A stretch of DNA of 64,000 bases, taken from NCBI GenBank assembly GCA_946811695.1, contig OX328123.1, positions 14,105,162 to 14,169,161 on the forward strand, written 5' to 3'. Under the pieces are notes generated by a model. The model saw nothing but the letters and a program-made list of their open reading frames with translations, made no database searches and had not been told where the DNA came from. Below are positions 1 through 10,229 of the stretch, piece after piece. The position numbers and the translations under genes are program-made. Positions within the stretch are counted from its first letter, which is position 1, and each line of letters starts with the position of its first letter. This DNA is from Gonocerus acuteangulatus. Taxonomy: Eukaryota > Arthropoda > Insecta > Hemiptera > Coreidae.

Positions 1-599
1 CGTCGGGGTAGAATGGCGTAGGCCCCTTTCAACGTCTTCTGAACGTCCTTCTGGTGTTAATCCTTGATGGAGTTGGGTGGCCTTGAGCACACAACCTTCA
101 TCATATTACCAGATGTATTAATTTACATAATGTAATAACCAATAGATTAATTAATTGCATAACTGCACAATGTGCCTGTTTCCCTTGTCAATGATTGGAT
201 AGCTATTAAGTCATCTAATTCTAAAGATATATCTATTTGAAGAGTAAATCCGATTCCTACAGGATGATGAAGTCCAGGAGCCATCAATGGCCGGATAAAG
301 AGAGGATCCCGAGGGATTACTGTCTTTCTGACCCGGGTTCTATCTACTCTAGGCAGCTACTCCTGACAAGATATCAACCATTATATACAAACAGGATGCC
401 ATACATCATTAAGTTGTCAGAGAGGTTAATACTAGTCAGAATATTGCTGTAATTTATACACCCCTCACGCAGGAGCTGCATTACTATACACAATCCTCAG
501 AAAAGCGGTATCGTAGGCCGGATTCCTGTATAAATTATTAGTTACCAGTTGTTACCCAACTAGAGCTACTTTATGCATCTAGAAAGCAAAAATAAGTAA
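1..599. other. AT-rich stretch without a recognised gene; small HINE-2 fragment
   Basis: No coding signal. Around 466-510 the sequence CTCACGCAGGAGCTGCATTA followed by a run ending in CCTCAGA matches the 5' terminal region of the HINE-2 repeats described below (17991, 32411), so a short decayed copy lies here on the + strand. The rest is unassigned. Confidence 0.4.
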
Positions 600-1031
600 T
601 ATTGAATCCTAATAACGCAAATCTGTGAAAGTTCGGGATCACAGTTTCGAACCCGTGACCTCCGAACTGAGAGTCCTAGACGACTTTGACAACATAGCGT
701 ATGACTCTCCCCGGATCATGACCGGCTTGTTTGCCATTTTTAGTCAAAATCGGTGAAACATCTCGATTGGTATAAGGAACAAACACACAGATGGTAGACG
801 ATTTTGAGCTACCATATGACACTCCCCGTGTGCATACCTTTCTGCTAATTTTCGTCGAAATCGAAACATACAGACCGACAGCTCGTAGACGATTTAGACC
901 TAGCCTGTGACACTTCCCGTATAAGTGTGCCAAGTTTGGTAGAAATCGGTCAAACTGTGTGTATTTGTATATGGAACAAAGAGGCAAACAGAGAAGCAGA
1001 CAAACAGCTGATTTTTATATATCAATATAGA
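600..1031 (-). mobile_element. Helitron-like 5' terminal fragment
   Basis: Read on the minus strand from 1031 the sequence starts TCTATATTGATATATAAAAA and runs into phrases of the type 'gtttgaccgatttctaccaaacttggcacac'. A TC start followed by an AT-rich stretch is typical of Helitron 5' ends. Three degenerate copies of a roughly 90-110 bp unit (around 685, 790 and 880, each with 'gtagacgatttt...tgacactcccc') follow. No 3' hairpin/CTRR end was located, so the left limit is approximate. A related block occurs at 29576-30177. Confidence 0.45.
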
Positions 1032-1151
1032 TAATGTATTTTAGTCTGATCATTATTTATAAATGCCCTTGTCTGACAAATTTTTTAATTACAAGTCAAA
1101 CTAATGACGCCTTATTGATGTAGGTAAATAGGTGAATAATAGTCTCCATTT

Positions 1152-1284
1152 AGCGCGGTTACTCCCTATCTCCATAGGGAGAACTCGCTTATGAGGTTGA
1201 CCTCACGACGCAATCCGGAAGTGCCGACTAGAAACTTTCTCGTTTCAGACCCCATAGATCACGAAAATATAGGTGGCTAAAATT

Positions 1285-1378
<94 letters not shown>

Positions 1379-2514
1379 TGTCTGTTCACGCTCTAGCAAG
1401 CTCAAAAATGGTCCGATTTTTATGAAATCTGTCGTCTGATTTAAAAGGTTGTTTCAGTGTGTTTGGGGCAAAATTCGCGCAAAAAAAATCGTAACGCTTA
1501 CGATTTTGAGTTCATATGCTTGCAGGTGCTTGTTTTATAGGTTTCTTAACATAAGAAAACGAATGAAGCCATGATATCTGTAACCGTTTTTGAGAAAAGT
1601 GGATACTTAGAATCGCGGGATTCAATTGAAATATTTTCTACATCTTTGAAATTAATCCCAACTAAGATGTTCAAATTTTGGTTATATTTAGAGTTAAGGA
1701 AGTATGCGAAAAAAAATATTTTATCAATAGACATAAAAGTTTTCGGATCTTCATACATTTTCCGTAAATATCTCGATAACGGTTGGGAAATCGTGGTTAG
1801 TGGAAGTTGACCATTCGAATGCTTACTAAATTCTCTACAAAAAAAGGTTCTAAAGCATTATTCGATGGGGCAACGTCAATCAGAGATATAAGCGCTTAAA
1901 AATTTAAAAAGTGTTTGTTTTGTTGTTTTGAAAGGGTTTTTCTCTTTGTTTATCTCACTTTTTAATTGGTTGTTTTTGTGTTTTAATCGGTAAAATTAAT
2001 ATTGTAGTAAAATAAGCTAGGAAACTATAGAAGGTATTGGCAATAAGTTTGGAGTGGCTGTGGTAATCAGGATGGTATTGGCCAATATCATGATGGCGTA
2101 TACATAGGTTTGATTTGAATTATCCTATCTATATAACCTTCCTCATAGTCTCCAACTGAATTTATCGTTATTTCTTATTTTATGGAAAGTCTGAACCCAC
2201 AACAGAATGGAATTTTATTCGCCATGAAGCACATATTTACAGTTGATTATAACAGTAAAACGAATTTGCTAGTAAAACAAGATACTTAAAACGACAACGA
2301 ATTTTCGGTTGTTTAGAATTAAGCCTTTTAAGCAGTAGTCAAAGAGTAAGTACGTTTTCAGTACATAATTGTATTGACTTATACAGATAAAGAATTATCC
2401 GCTTCTGTGTAAGTTGGCTAATGTCAGTTTCCTGTGATTTGTTATGCTAATCTATTCCATTTCTTCGAGATGTACGTAACCGCGCTAAGATGACGCAGTT
2501 CCTGCGAGTCGGAC
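1152..2514 (-). mobile_element. HINE-1 copy A, complete Helentron-like non-autonomous element
   Basis: On the minus strand the 5' end is GTCCGACTCGCAGGAACTGC (at 2514), followed within 40 bp by the subterminal repeat TTAGCGCGGTT. The 3' end (1152) is an imperfect hairpin whose outer arm is the complement of that repeat. Next to the 3' hairpin is a (TA)n tract (1288-1374). Flanks are T-rich on both sides. This combination (subterminal inverted repeat, 3' stem-loop, internal microsatellite, T/T insertion) is the architecture described for Helentron-associated elements such as Drosophila DINE-1. It has no coding capacity; the internal reading frames at 1546-1810 are not conserved in the other copies. 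Confidence 0.65.
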
Positions 2515-2547
2515 TTTTTTATGATGGATTTAAAAAAGGAACAACAA

Positions 2548-2726
2548 CTACAAAACGGGCACCCCCTCCCCGGGAGCGGAGTCAAACACAACCTTTCAGA
2601 ACTTTTGGATTTTTGCCTTTAATAACACCCTAATTTTTATCATCCTACGAAATTTCAACTCTCTAGCTTCTTGAGGAGTGCCTAATAATTTTGATTAGTG
2701 AGTGAGTCCTATAAAGTCCGCTATTT
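2548..2726 (+). repeat. Hairpin-ended repeat G, left half (split by LINE)
   Basis: Starts with 'gggcaccccctccccgggagcgg' and continues through 'gcctaataattttgattagtgagtgagtcc'. The same sequence occurs uninterrupted at 33108-33518. The right half resumes at 5816, directly after the LINE poly(A) tail, which shows the LINE landed inside this repeat. Confidence 0.7.
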
Positions 2727-4930
2727 CAATTCCGATCCCCAAAAAAAACCAACCCCCTTTCCATGCATCTAGTTACCGAGTAATTTCATTGACAAGTTCC
2801 CTGTGCAAACTATTTGAAAAAGTAATAGTCAATCCCCTGCACTGGTATTTGGAAAGGAAAGGTTTGCAGGCTAAATGGCAGAGTGGTTTTCGACGAGGTA
2901 GAAGCACGCGGGACAACTTGGTAAAGCTCGAGGTAGAAATTAGAGAGGCTTTTAGAAAAAAGAGAAAACTACTAGCTGTTTTTGTGGACATTAAAAATGC
3001 GTTTGACACCGTTTGGAGAAGGTATATCTTAGACTGTTTAAATGAAATCGGAATACGAGGTTATATTCTAACATTTATCCAGAATTTTTTAACAAACCGA
3101 TCATATAAAATTCGGAACGGAACAGTAATGTCGGAAGAATTTATTCAAGCAAACGGTGTACCGCAGGGAAGCGTCATGAGTCCTCTTCTCTTCTCCGTCG
3201 CCATCAATCGTGTCCTGCAGATTATACAACCTCCGGTAGAAGGTATGCTCTATGCAGATGATCTCGTTTTATATTCATCTGATCGAAGCACAGAAAAACT
3301 TCAGAATAAAATACAGTCTGCTTTAAATGTAATGAATGAATGGTTCAATGAGCATGGGTTTCAGATCTCCTCTACAAAGACTGTATCCGTCCTATTTACC
3401 CCTCGTAAAGTCAACGATCCACCTTCACTCTACATAAATAACATTTTGATTAAGAATAATCACAATGCAGAATTTTTGGGCCTAATCTTTGACCGCAATC
3501 TAAATTGGTGCTCACATCTAAAAACTCTAAAAGATAAATGTTTGCAGTCAATGAATATACTTAAAATGTTAGCAAATACATCTTGGGGAGGCGATCGAAC
3601 GAGTATGCTCATGCTCTATCGAAGCCTTATCAGATCCAAGTTAGACTATGGATGCATGGCCTATGGCTCTGCCTCTCCGAAAACTCTACAAATGATAGAC
3701 ACCATTCACCATTCTGGCATTAGAATTGCTACCGGAGCTTTCCGTTCCAGCCCCGTGCTGAGTCTTTACGCGGAATCTGGAGAACATCCCCTTGAAACAC
3801 GTAGAAACCAGCTTTCTCTTAATTATTATATATCTATAAAAGCCAATCCTTCCCACCCGCTTAATGAATGTTTTTCGAACCTCAATAATATACAAAACTA
3901 CAGAAATAGAAGAAAACCTTTCACTATCAGAATTCAGGATCTCCTTCAAAGCCTAAATCTCTTAGAAAACCCTCCAATCCTACCGGAAATACCTTATAAT
4001 GAAGCACCCTGGACTCTGCCTCCTGTTACAATGAATCTTTCTTTAACTAAGTTCATTAAGAAGCAAACGATTCAACAAATCTTCTTACATGAATATAATA
4101 AGATTCGTAGCGAAATGCCTTCCTCTTCTGTAGTTTTTACCGACGGTTCTAAAAGCGATGATGGTGTTGGTGCAGCATTTTTGTCCGACAGTGGTTCAGG
4201 AATGTTCTCTTTACCCCCTGAAGCATCCATCTTCACCGCGGAATTAGTTGCCATATCCAAAGCCCTCAATACCGTAACCCCTCAAAAATCTAAATTAACT
4301 GTTTTTTCTGACTCTCTTTCTGCTCTTCTAGCATTACAAAATTCCTATTCTAAGCACCCAGTAATTGTAGATATATTCACTTCTCTTGTGTCCCTCATTA
4401 AAAATAACTGCGAAGTCACATTCTGCTGGATTCCCAGCCACTCCGGTATAAAGGAAAACGAGGAAGTTGATTGTTTAGCGAAAAGAGCCATTAGAGAAGG
4501 GACTCGTGTTCGAACTATCACATTCAATGATTTTGCCTTATCCGTAAAACGGAAGACATGGGAACCATGGGAAAAGAAATGGTTTACAATAACCGAAAAT
4601 AAATTGAGGCAACTTAAATCTAGTGTCCAATCGTGGGGGTCATCGGTGCGCCGGACGAGAAGGGAGGAAATTGTTATAACCCGTCTTCGTATAGGCCACA
4701 CGAAAGTTACTCACTCATATCTAATGTCACGGGAAGATCCACCGATGTGTGAAGTTTGTGGCACAATCATAACAGTCAAGCATATTCTTCTAGACTGCCA
4801 ATCATACGCCATGGAAAGAGAATTAAATCAACTAGGGACAACAATTGATGAAATTATAGGCAATGATTCAACAAATTTAACAAAATTGATAAAATTCTTA
4901 AAATCAACTGGTTTATTCGATAATTTATAG
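2702..4930 (+). CDS. LINE ORF2 fragment: reverse transcriptase, RNase H, C-terminal CCHC
   Basis: Open frame of 742 codons; the first 9 or so residues come from flanking repeat G and the LINE part starts at 2727. Reverse transcriptase motifs in order: SYRVISLTSSLCK near residue 25, VFVDIKNAFDTVW near 92, NGVPQGSVMSPLLF near 150, and the catalytic YADD near 184. RNase H follows with FTDGS near 478, the TAEL glutamate, FSDS and a final EVD. Near 682 lies a C-x2-C-x8-H-x4-C knuckle (CEVC...HILLDC). RT plus RNase H plus this knuckle fits the I/R1/LOA group of LINEs. The apurinic endonuclease expected upstream is absent because of truncation. The protein would copy its RNA at a nicked target, but this copy is probably not autonomous. 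Confidence 0.9.
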   Translation: MSPIKSAISIPIPKKNQPPFHASSYRVISLTSSLCKLFEKVIVNPLHWYLERKGLQAKWQSGFRRGRSTRDNLVKLEVEIREAFRKKRKLLAVFVDIKNAFDTVWRRYILDCLNEIGIRGYILTFIQNFLTNRSYKIRNGTVMSEEFIQANGVPQGSVMSPLLFSVAINRVLQIIQPPVEGMLYADDLVLYSSDRSTEKLQNKIQSALNVMNEWFNEHGFQISSTKTVSVLFTPRKVNDPPSLYINNILIKNNHNAEFLGLIFDRNLNWCSHLKTLKDKCLQSMNILKMLANTSWGGDRTSMLMLYRSLIRSKLDYGCMAYGSASPKTLQMIDTIHHSGIRIATGAFRSSPVLSLYAESGEHPLETRRNQLSLNYYISIKANPSHPLNECFSNLNNIQNYRNRRKPFTIRIQDLLQSLNLLENPPILPEIPYNEAPWTLPPVTMNLSLTKFIKKQTIQQIFLHEYNKIRSEMPSSSVVFTDGSKSDDGVGAAFLSDSGSGMFSLPPEASIFTAELVAISKALNTVTPQKSKLTVFSDSLSALLALQNSYSKHPVIVDIFTSLVSLIKNNCEVTFCWIPSHSGIKENEEVDCLAKRAIREGTRVRTITFNDFALSVKRKTWEPWEKKWFTITENKLRQLKSSVQSWGSSVRRTRREEIVITRLRIGHTKVTHSYLMSREDPPMCEVCGTIITVKHILLDCQSYAMERELNQLGTTIDEIIGNDSTNLTKLIKFLKSTGLFDNL

Positions 4931-5815
4931 CTTTAGTAATTTGGATTTCAATATAAAATTAGTTTGAATGAGGAGCGATTCGGGGTGGGGGTGTGGTGGC
5001 GTCCGGGGCTTTGCATCGGCCTCTAGACCAGAGCGGTCCCAGCCATGGTGGGATGTGGTGGGTACTAAGGAAGCCATGCTGTGTAAACCCAGCACATCCC
5101 ACGACTCATGCCTGTAAGAGTCTCAACATAGACTCCAAGAGAGAGCTAATGCTGGGTCCTCGGCTGTCCTCTGCTCCTCTGCTTCGGATCGTTCTTCTCA
5201 CCTCACCTTTATTTATTTTCATTTTCTAATTATTTATTTACTTATATTTTTTCTAAACAACAAGTAAAGAAAATTATATATAGAATACTCAATTGACTCC
5301 AGCAAAAATACTAACTTTCATAAATAATTTAGTTTTGTAAATGCGAAACAGCAATATTTACAATGTCTCTTCGGTGAGGTGTAGCTTCTCTCCCAATCTG
5401 TGGCCTGGGTTCCGCCGGGTTCGGTCCTGCCGTGGCATCGCTGTACTCTCTGGACTGTCACAGTCCCGGGCTCTGGAGATTGTGGACGCTCTCCCGGGGG
5501 AGGGGGCGAGCACAACTCCCTGTAGAGCCTTGCATGATTAAGTTTCCCCTCATGAAGCATTTTTACAAGGAGAGCAGTGCAGCGGTGTCGCGGTGGTTCT
5601 GGGCTCGGACGGTGTCCGTTCCGCGATGTGGGTGGAAGGCTTTTAGATTTTTTTTTTAAATTATTTTTCCCTTCCTGATTTCAATTCTTCATTTTCCATA
5701 TAATCAACTTTAAAGAGTATATTTACATTGATTTAAGAAACTCCTTCCTCTGTTGGGTGCCCATGACCTCCCGCGGTTGAATACACCCTTCCAAACAATA
5801 AAAAAAAAAAAAAAA
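2727..5815 (+). mobile_element. 5'-truncated non-LTR retrotransposon (RT + RNase H) with TSD and poly(A)
   Basis: Insertion limits are set by a 13-bp target-site duplication AAAGTCCGCTATT, seen at about 2714-2726 and again right after the A-tail near 5815. The copy begins inside the reverse transcriptase domain, so the endonuclease and ORF1 are missing through 5' truncation, as usual for target-primed reverse transcription. A roughly 870-bp 3' UTR (4931-5800) follows the open frame and ends in an (A)n tail. The intact 2.2 kb open frame and the readable TSD indicate a fairly recent insertion. Confidence 0.85.
4931..5815 (+). other. LINE 3' UTR and poly(A) tail
   Basis: Noncoding, GC-richer than the surroundings, closing with 'gggtgcccatgacctcccgcgg' and an A-run before the second TSD. 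A related tail ('ggtgc..atgacc..gcagtcgaagcacc' plus A/T-rich end) recurs at 12960-13008, 13540-13590, 15680-15720 and 58260-58310, so several LINE lineages here share a 3' end. Confidence 0.65.
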
Positions 5816-6046
5816 AGTCCGCTATTCACCTGCCTATATCTCAAAAACTGTTTAATTTAGAATTATGAAACTTTCTAATTTGAGTCAAATCTAGTAGTAT
5901 AAAACCCGTTTAAAAGGTCATAAGTTTATCTTTAACTTGTTCAAAGTTATCAGAGGGTAAAAATCGGCTCTGATACTTCGTGTAATATAGACGCACAGTG
6001 TGCGTAGGCCGGAACTTGGCCTGGTGTACTACCGTGCGTCTAGAAA
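5816..6046 (+). repeat. Hairpin-ended repeat G, right half
   Basis: Continues the repeat interrupted at 2726 and matches 33290-33518. It ends in a short inverted repeat around TGGTGTACTACCGTGCG followed by TCTAG. In the copy at 33.5 kb the hairpin is perfect (GGCGCAC, loop TACC, GTGCGCC) followed by TAG. A terminal hairpin plus CTAG resembles a Helitron 3' end, but a TC start was not found. Confidence 0.6.
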
Positions 6047-6985
6047 TATTAGACTGAGAGCTGGCAACGCACTTTTCAAGAAGTGTTTTATGCACCCTGA
6101 AATTTTGCTATAATGTACCTCTTAGGTAGATAAGAAGGTATATATGTGTTTCCTGGACATACCTTGGAACACCAGGTACTGCGCATAGGGGAAAGGTGCA
6201 AAACAATATTGCCTAAAAGTAGAGTTTTATTTAGAAGCCAACTATTATTAATGAAAAAAATGGCAAATTAAGGCAATTTTAAAATTAATAATAAATAAGG
6301 CAGGCACTTTTAAGGGGGTTAAAATGATAATAATATTAAAAAAAACTAAGTACCTAGTTTTTATTTTTAATATTAAATGAAGTGCTTTATTCACGCTGCA
6401 ATTTAAACAGCATCTTCAGTAAACATATTTGAAAATAATTACAAAAGGGCAGACAGTTTTGTGGGGTATAATTATCAGGAAACATAAAAATAAATGTTGA
6501 ATATGATAGACTACAATACACTACGCGTAACCGTAAGAGTGAATGACAGCACTGCGCAGTTGTGGTTATTCTCTGTGCTCTCATTGGTTCTTGCTCACAT
6601 GATCTTGTACAGCTGTTCCGGTTTAAATGGCAGCGCGAATAAAACTCTCTTTTAATATGAGAATAAAAACTATTAAGTTTTTTTTTTTTTTTTTTTTTTT
6701 TTACGTTTTATACCCCTTAAAAGTGCCTGCCATATTTATTAATCATTGTAAAATTGTCTTAATTTTACATTAATGATAGTTGGCTTCTGAATAAAACTCT
6801 ACTTTTAGGCAATATTGTTTTGCATCTTCCCCCTATGCGCAGTACCTGGTGTTCCAAGGTATGTCCAGGAAACACATATATACCTTCTTATCTACCTAAG
6901 AGGTATATTATAGCAAAATTTCAAGGTGCAAAAAAAACACTTCATGAAAAGTGCGTTGCCAGCTCTCGGACTATATTTCAACACC
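6047..6985. mobile_element. Foldback-like element with about 275-bp terminal inverted repeats
   Basis: Left arm 6047-6320 and right arm 6710-6985 are inverted copies, sharing GAGAGCTGGCAACGCACTTT at the outer ends and 'aaaagtgcctgcc' at the inner ends. The spacer of about 390 bp is AT-rich and includes a T-run at 6680-6702. No transposase frame is present. The superfamily is not clear from the ends. Confidence 0.7.
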
Positions 6986-7058
6986 GGTTGGGAAGTAGTA
7001 TTACATGCGAAGAGTCTATTCGGAAGCTTACTAAATTCCTTACAAAAAAGGACCCTAA
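6986..7058 (-). repeat. HINE-1 internal fragment, interrupted by Harbinger-type MITE
   Basis: The sequence 'gcttactaaattccttacaaaaaagg' corresponds to 1815-1850 of HINE-1 copy A. It resumes after the MITE at 8180 ('cattggt...'). Confidence 0.55.
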
Positions 7059-7392
7059 GGGTACGTTCATGGTGAGGATTCATTCTGCGATGCTACGATA
7101 GCTACTCCGATGAGCGCTGCCCCGATGTAAAACAAACACATGTATTAAGGTGGGAGTGTTCATAGTGAGGATCCTTACTTCCGATGCTATTCTCGCACTC
7201 GCGCAGTGACCGCGGGGAAGAACAAATATTTTGTTTTCTCCTCGCAGTGAGGAGGGAAGCCGCGATGTGGGCCTGACTGTGATTGGTTCCTTCAAAAGGA
7301 CTCTAGTGCGCAGGTCACCTACCCTCTCTCATTACTTCATCTTGTGTGATTATTCTTTTTTGGTTATTTGGTTGTCGAGATGAAAGAAAATT

Positions 7393-8066
7393 GGGTCTTT
7401 TTGCGAAGACTACATCCAGTTACTTTTGAAGTATTTATTTAGTTAAGTGATTTATAACAGTTACTCGTATTCGTTGATAAGCTTACTGATTAGCTTACAG
7501 GTTCTTTGCTGGTTATCTTTTACTACTTGACTCGTTATCTACGGTTATAATTCATATTAGATAATGGCAAGTAATATTTATTAATAAAATGGTTAATATG
7601 ATCAAAATCAATTCTCTCAACTATGAAAAAAGTTATTAAGCATTAAAGTTGACTGTTTTGCAGGTTATGAAGGATAACAAACAACGACATTTGTAAACAA
7701 ACATATTTTATTCCTTTTCTCTCTCTTTTTTGGATCTTTTACATTTATTAAGCAATACATGATATGCGTTTCCGATCGCTACGCTACGCTCCACTCGCTC
7801 AAGAAGATATAAGAAAACTCTAGCCAATCCAACTCGCAATTAATAGAATTATATTAATTTAAGCGACTCTAGTCTATCCAACTCGCTAAAATTAATAGGA
7901 TTCCATTAATTTTTCCGAGTAAGAAACCAATCCCTTTTTCTTTGTCAGGAACATCGCGAACTAATTGTAAAGGCTCATTTTTTCTCACTAACATAAGCAG
8001 AGCTTTTTCATAAACAAAAGCTAATTCACTGTTGAAGGTTACTTTACTCCCAGCAAGAACCAATGC
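7393..8066. repeat. Core shared with the 62.7-kb TIR element
   Basis: Starts with the same GGGTCTTTTTGCGAAGAC end as the element at 62751 and matches it through 'gccagcaagaaccaa.gcaat'. The right TIR of that element is missing here, and the sequence passes directly into the Harbinger-like TIR. Confidence 0.7.
7869..8063 (-). pseudogene. Short ORF in the shared TIR-element core, function unknown
   Basis: Sixty-four codons including LAFVYEKALLMLVRKNEP and VRDVPDKEKGIGFLLGK. The nucleotide sequence is conserved in the second copy at about 63215-63410, but there the frame is broken after LAFVYKK. The peptide looks like genuine former coding sequence (mixed hydrophobic and charged, not low complexity). 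It may be a transposase remnant or a captured host exon. I do not recognise the family. Confidence 0.35.
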
Positions 8067-8179
8067 AATGGTGAGTCAGCATGAACACCCTCCATCGATG
8101 TAGAATACATCGGGGCAGCGCTCATCGGAGTAGCTATCGTAGCATCGCAGAATCAATCCTCACCATGAACGTACCCTAA

Positions 8180-9639
8180 GTCATTTTTGATAACACGATG
8201 TCATTGGTATAAATCTGAGTTTAAAGGGATAAATTTACACTTAGGATAGAGTTAGTTTCCTGTTGTTGCACCTAACATTAACTCTCAGATTTCATTTTAC
8301 ATTTTTTCCAGAGTTTACATTTTGCACAAAAGAGTAAGAAAAAACGTTAACTAATGTTTCTATTCGAACGTTTGGCAAGATGTACTTTTTTTTTCCATTC
8401 TTCGAGGTATAAACATAATATCTGACAGTGTTACTCTTTGACACGTGTCGAACCTGTACACGTGTACATGTATAACGGAAGACAAGACTCCATGACAGGT
8501 GTACACCCCCCCCCCCCACTCTCCACCACACGGTGGCGGGTTTTCACTAATTACTTGTTCCTGGCAGCTATCCAACTTACCCATCTACTTCAAAACACAT
8601 TTGTTTTCTTACAACATCCGTCTTCCTGCCAGCTGGCCATTTACAAAGCTACAATTCTCTAGTAGTTTACTAATTTTCAAAATTGATTTTTTTATTTTAA
8701 TTTTGAAAAACTAAATGATTGTACTAGTTTAATGTTTTTGATATCTGTTGTTTGTTGTTTTAGGTTTTATTTATAGGTACTATAATTACATTTACATATT
8801 TCACTCGAAAGTGATAGAAAATAGTTTATTCCAGGGTTCGAAAAAGTTATTTATTAAATAGAAAAAGTTTAATTTTAACTGTAAAAAAAACTTATATATA
8901 TGACAAAAAATAACTGCTAAAAAAAAAGCATTTAAAGTTTTATGAGTAAAAGTTATTTAGGAGATCATAAAATAAAGTACATGAAAATTAATATAATTAT
9001 TTTATTTTTTTAAATCTTAAATAAAAATTTTGAGTATTTTAATCAAGAATTGTAGGGTTCCCTTGATTTAAAAATAAGTGAAATGTTTAAAAATGTATTT
9101 ATGTTTATTTACTGAAACATACATTTGTTGATACAAAACAAAAAATAAACATTAGTAGCTTTAATTTATTCTTTAAACATTTTCCTATTAAGTATTTTGA
9201 TAACAATTACTTTTGTACTTAGGACATTTTTATTTTTTGGGTTGAAAAATAACAGTGAAAAAAAAGTTTTTAAAAAAAGTTTAAACCTAAAAAAGTTATT
9301 TCGTACTTTTACTTTTTGTAAATAGAAATACAAGTAAAAGGTTAAAAAAAAAATTGTTTTTAAATAAAATTATGAGAAAAAACAAAATCTGTATTCACAT
9401 ATAGAATGTATTGTTTTTTCTCATTATATAAAGTTTTAATAATGCTATTTTTGTACTGTTGGCTTATGTCATTCTACATTTTGTTTACTTTTACACCTTG
9501 TTAATTGTTTTTTTTTTTTACCGTAGGTAAACCACATTTTCTATAATATCTACCGGATTGTTTAAAAATAATATTGGCTCAATATTTATTGTCATAATGT
9601 ATAAACTACGCTCATTACTAACTGGTATTTTACTTATAA
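8180..9639. other. AT-rich region without recognised gene
   Basis: The first 100 bp or so is the continuation of a HINE-1 fragment. From 8300 on there are a C-run (8508-8518) and many A/T homopolymers, but no coding or repeat signal I can name. Confidence 0.5.
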
Positions 9640-9763
9640 GTTGTATATATTTTTTTAGCTGAAGAAGGCTGCCAAAGTGGGGCCGAAACGCCTAATATAG
9701 ATTTCTGCCTGAAGATCTGACGTTTTTTTCTCCTAGCCGAATCCCAAGCAATTTTAATATAAA

Positions 9764-9768
<5 letters not shown>
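9640..9768 (+). ncRNA. PLE terminal fragment with hammerhead-like motif
   Basis: CTGAAGA (9659-9665), a GGC...GCC stem, GAAA (9685-9688) and then ACGC match the hammerhead core order CUGANGA / stem II / GAAA / stem III. The usual palindromic ACGT is ACGC here, so the base before the cleavage position is altered. The downstream phrase 'tctgacgtttttttctcctagccgaatcccaa' is shared with the palindrome at 30667-31128, which assigns it to the same PLE lineage. A (TA)n tract abuts it. Confidence 0.55.

Positions 9769-9846
<78 letters not shown>
9769..9846. repeat. (TA)n microsatellite
   Basis: Uninterrupted TA repeat of about 39 units directly downstream of the PLE end. Confidence 0.95.
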
Positions 9847-9849
<3 letters not shown>

Positions 9850-10229
9850 AAACGTGAGTAGTCTACTTAATACCTTTTTCAAGCCGGGCCATATAATTCG
9901 GTGTGCATTTGGGCAGAAAATAAATATATTTTAAAAATTTCACTTTTACAACCTCAATAGCTTCCAGACACCTTAAGCTCCAAATTTCCGCCGCACGGAG
10001 AAGTGTCGAAGAGACCATTTCCTCGAAGAGAGACATTTTAGTTTGCCAAGCGTCACTTATACCTTCTCTAAGAATTTCTCTGACTTTTGCTCCTGCAGTT
10101 TCTGATTTCTAATGATTTTTTTGGTAGTCGAATCCAAACATACATTTTTTTAAGTCATTGTACCTTATTAGCTTAAAAAATATAAATAAAATTAAATCTA
10201 TATAAAATTATTTCAATATATTAAAAAAA

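Larger units (their letters stand above)
7059..8176. mobile_element. PIF/Harbinger-like MITE, 70-bp TIRs, TAA target duplication
   Basis: Terminal inverted repeats begin GGGTACGTTCATGGTGAGGA and extend about 70 bp (7059-7128 versus 8107-8176). The flanks carry TAA on each side (7056-7058, 8177-8179). A 3-bp TAA duplication and a GGG start are the PIF/Harbinger signature. Joining the flanks gives a continuous HINE-1-like sequence, which supports the boundaries. The interior holds a nearly complete copy of the element found on its own at 62751-63515, so this MITE is composite. Confidence 0.75.

Noticed and set aside
2773..3009. Minus-strand frames inside the LINE (2773-3009, 3686-3949, 4345-4701)
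   Set aside because: Shadows of the clear plus-strand RT/RNase H frame.
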